Shown here: positions 4,364 through 5,226 of the stretch, piece after piece
Position numbering within the stretch: the stretch's first letter is position 1
How the letters are laid out: each line of letters opens with the position of its first letter
DNA from: Bryobacterales bacterium
Lineage (GTDB): Bacteria; Acidobacteriota; Terriglobia; Bryobacterales; Bryobacteraceae
Length of the DNA: 5,226 bases
Assembly: GCA_003164075.1 (NCBI GenBank)
Contig: PLRZ01000225.1
Location: 4,080 to 9,305, forward strand
Direction: 5' to 3'
Program-made: the position numbers and the translations under genes
Notes under the pieces: generated by a model
What the model saw: only the letters and a program-made list of their open reading frames with translations
What the model was told of the DNA's origin: nothing
Databases searched by the model: none

Positions 4364-5226
4364 ATGACAGCCGCCCCCTTCAGCCTCGCCCGCGGGTGCC
4401 TGATCGCAATGGCGGCGGCACTTCGCTGTGCCTCCGCCTCGTCAGAGTGCGCGCCCTGTCATCGAACTATCTACGAGAGTTACCGGCAGACCCCCATGGC
4501 CAACAGCAGCGGCGCCGCGGGTGGGGGAATTATCCGGGAGAAGTACGACCGGGCGGTGTTCGACCACGCTCCTACCGGTTTCCGCTATCGTGTGGGGCAG
4601 AAGCCTGGGGCGATTGTCCTGGAGTTTGCCAGGATCGACGGTACGCTCAAGGGCACTAAGGATCTGCCGTACTTTATCGGGTCGGGCGCGACCGCCAGAA
4701 GCTACTTACTAACTGACGATGGATTTCTTTATCAGGCCCCGGTGGCCTATTACACGTCGAGCGGCGCCTGGGGCCTGGCGCCAAACTACGAAACATACGC
4801 CTACCCCTATCTCACGCGCCCGGTATCGCCTGCCTGCCTGAGCTGCCATGCGAGCTTCTTGAAGGCAGTTCCGCCGACGCAGAATCGTTACGGCAGCCCG
4901 CCATTCGGAGAAGGCGGGATTGCCTGTGAACGATGTCACGGTCCGGGCGAAGCGCCCATCCGAAAGATGCAATCGGGAGATCGTGACGGTGGACTCGCGA
5001 TTGTGAATCCGGCGAAGTTGGCCCCGGACCGGCGAGACAGCGTCTGTTCGCAGTGTCACTTGACGGGCGAGGTACGCGTGATGCGCGCCGGCGCCGATTG
5101 GCAGTCGTACCACCCGGGCGACCGGTTGGCCGGCTCGGTGTCGGTGTTCGTCCGCGCCGGCGAGAGCCCGGGGCTGAAGGTGACCAGCCACGTTGAGAAA
5201 CTGGCGCAAAGCGCCTGCCAGCGCGG
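4364..5226 (+). CDS. Multihaem c-type cytochrome, N-terminal part, continues past the right edge
   Basis: The frame is open from ATG 4364 to the window end (287 codons visible). A signal peptide (residues 1 to about 25, L-I-A-M-A-A-A-L-R-C-A-S-A) exports the protein to the periplasm, where haem is attached. Four CxxCH haem sites are visible: CAPCH (29-33), CLSCH (158-162), CERCH (188-192) and CSQCH (228-232). Other landmarks are Y-R-Q-T-P-M-A-N-S-S-G after the first haem, Y-F-I-G-S-G-A-T-A-R-S-Y, Q-N-R-Y-G-S-P-P-F, and S-H-V-E-K-L-A-Q-S-A-C near the edge, where a further haem site probably starts. From memory this matches an acidobacterial multihaem family whose longer members end in tetratricopeptide repeats; that C-terminus is not visible. 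The role is presumably periplasmic electron transfer, partner unknown. No ribosome binding site precedes the ATG. A GTG at 4325 is in frame but would bury the signal peptide. Confidence 0.87.
   Translation, partial: MTAAPFSLARGCLIAMAAALRCASASSECAPCHRTIYESYRQTPMANSSGAAGGGIIREKYDRAVFDHAPTGFRYRVGQKPGAIVLEFARIDGTLKGTKDLPYFIGSGATARSYLLTDDGFLYQAPVAYYTSSGAWGLAPNYETYAYPYLTRPVSPACLSCHASFLKAVPPTQNRYGSPPFGEGGIACERCHGPGEAPIRKMQSGDRDGGLAIVNPAKLAPDRRDSVCSQCHLTGEVRVMRAGADWQSYHPGDRLAGSVSVFVRAGESPGLKVTSHVEKLAQSACQR

Noticed and set aside
4709..5209. 166-codon minus-strand frame near the right edge
   Set aside because: Opposite the multihaem cytochrome, whose plus-strand frame has four CxxCH motifs and a signal peptide; the minus-strand product has no recognisable features.

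Overview
The window looks like chromosomal DNA of a high-GC soil bacterium. The best guess is an acidobacterium (Solibacter-like). The guess rests on three remembered resemblances: a secreted GH2 beta-galactosidase with DUF4982, a multihaem c-type cytochrome of a type common in that phylum, and a zinc-ribbon transposase fragment containing GKHRNGLRRFRCPQC. No database search was possible, so the taxonomy is an inference.

Layout. Positions 1-356 (minus strand) hold the C-terminal part of a glycoside-hydrolase-like protein. The gene runs off the left edge and appears to have lost its 5' end. Positions 419-1374 form a visibly more AT-rich cassette. It contains tandem promoter/operator units, a DUF4258-type toxin gene (517-840), an overlapping MqsA-like antitoxin gene with a zinc finger and an HTH domain (837-1334), and a strong stem-loop (1341-1374). 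Positions 1375-1710 carry no intact gene; they hold a decayed transposase zinc-ribbon fragment (about 1431-1568) and the leader of the next gene. Positions 1711-4179 encode a complete 822-residue exported GH2 enzyme. A 43-codon remnant of a haem protein (4176-4307) overlaps its stop codon. A second, intact multihaem cytochrome (4364 to the right edge) follows from its own probable promoter.

How the parts relate. The toxin and antitoxin form one autoregulated unit. Two near-identical palindromes, each lying over a predicted -10 box, have centres exactly 63 bp apart, and the downstream promoter should produce a leaderless toxin mRNA. The cassette sits between a truncated carbohydrate-active gene and a transposase scar, which suggests acquisition by transfer. 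The GH2 enzyme and the minus-strand hydrolase fragment both point to use of plant or microbial polysaccharide outside the cytoplasm. The cytochrome genes point to periplasmic electron transfer. The sequence shows no functional link between the sugar enzyme and the cytochromes beyond adjacency and the 4-nt overlap with the remnant.
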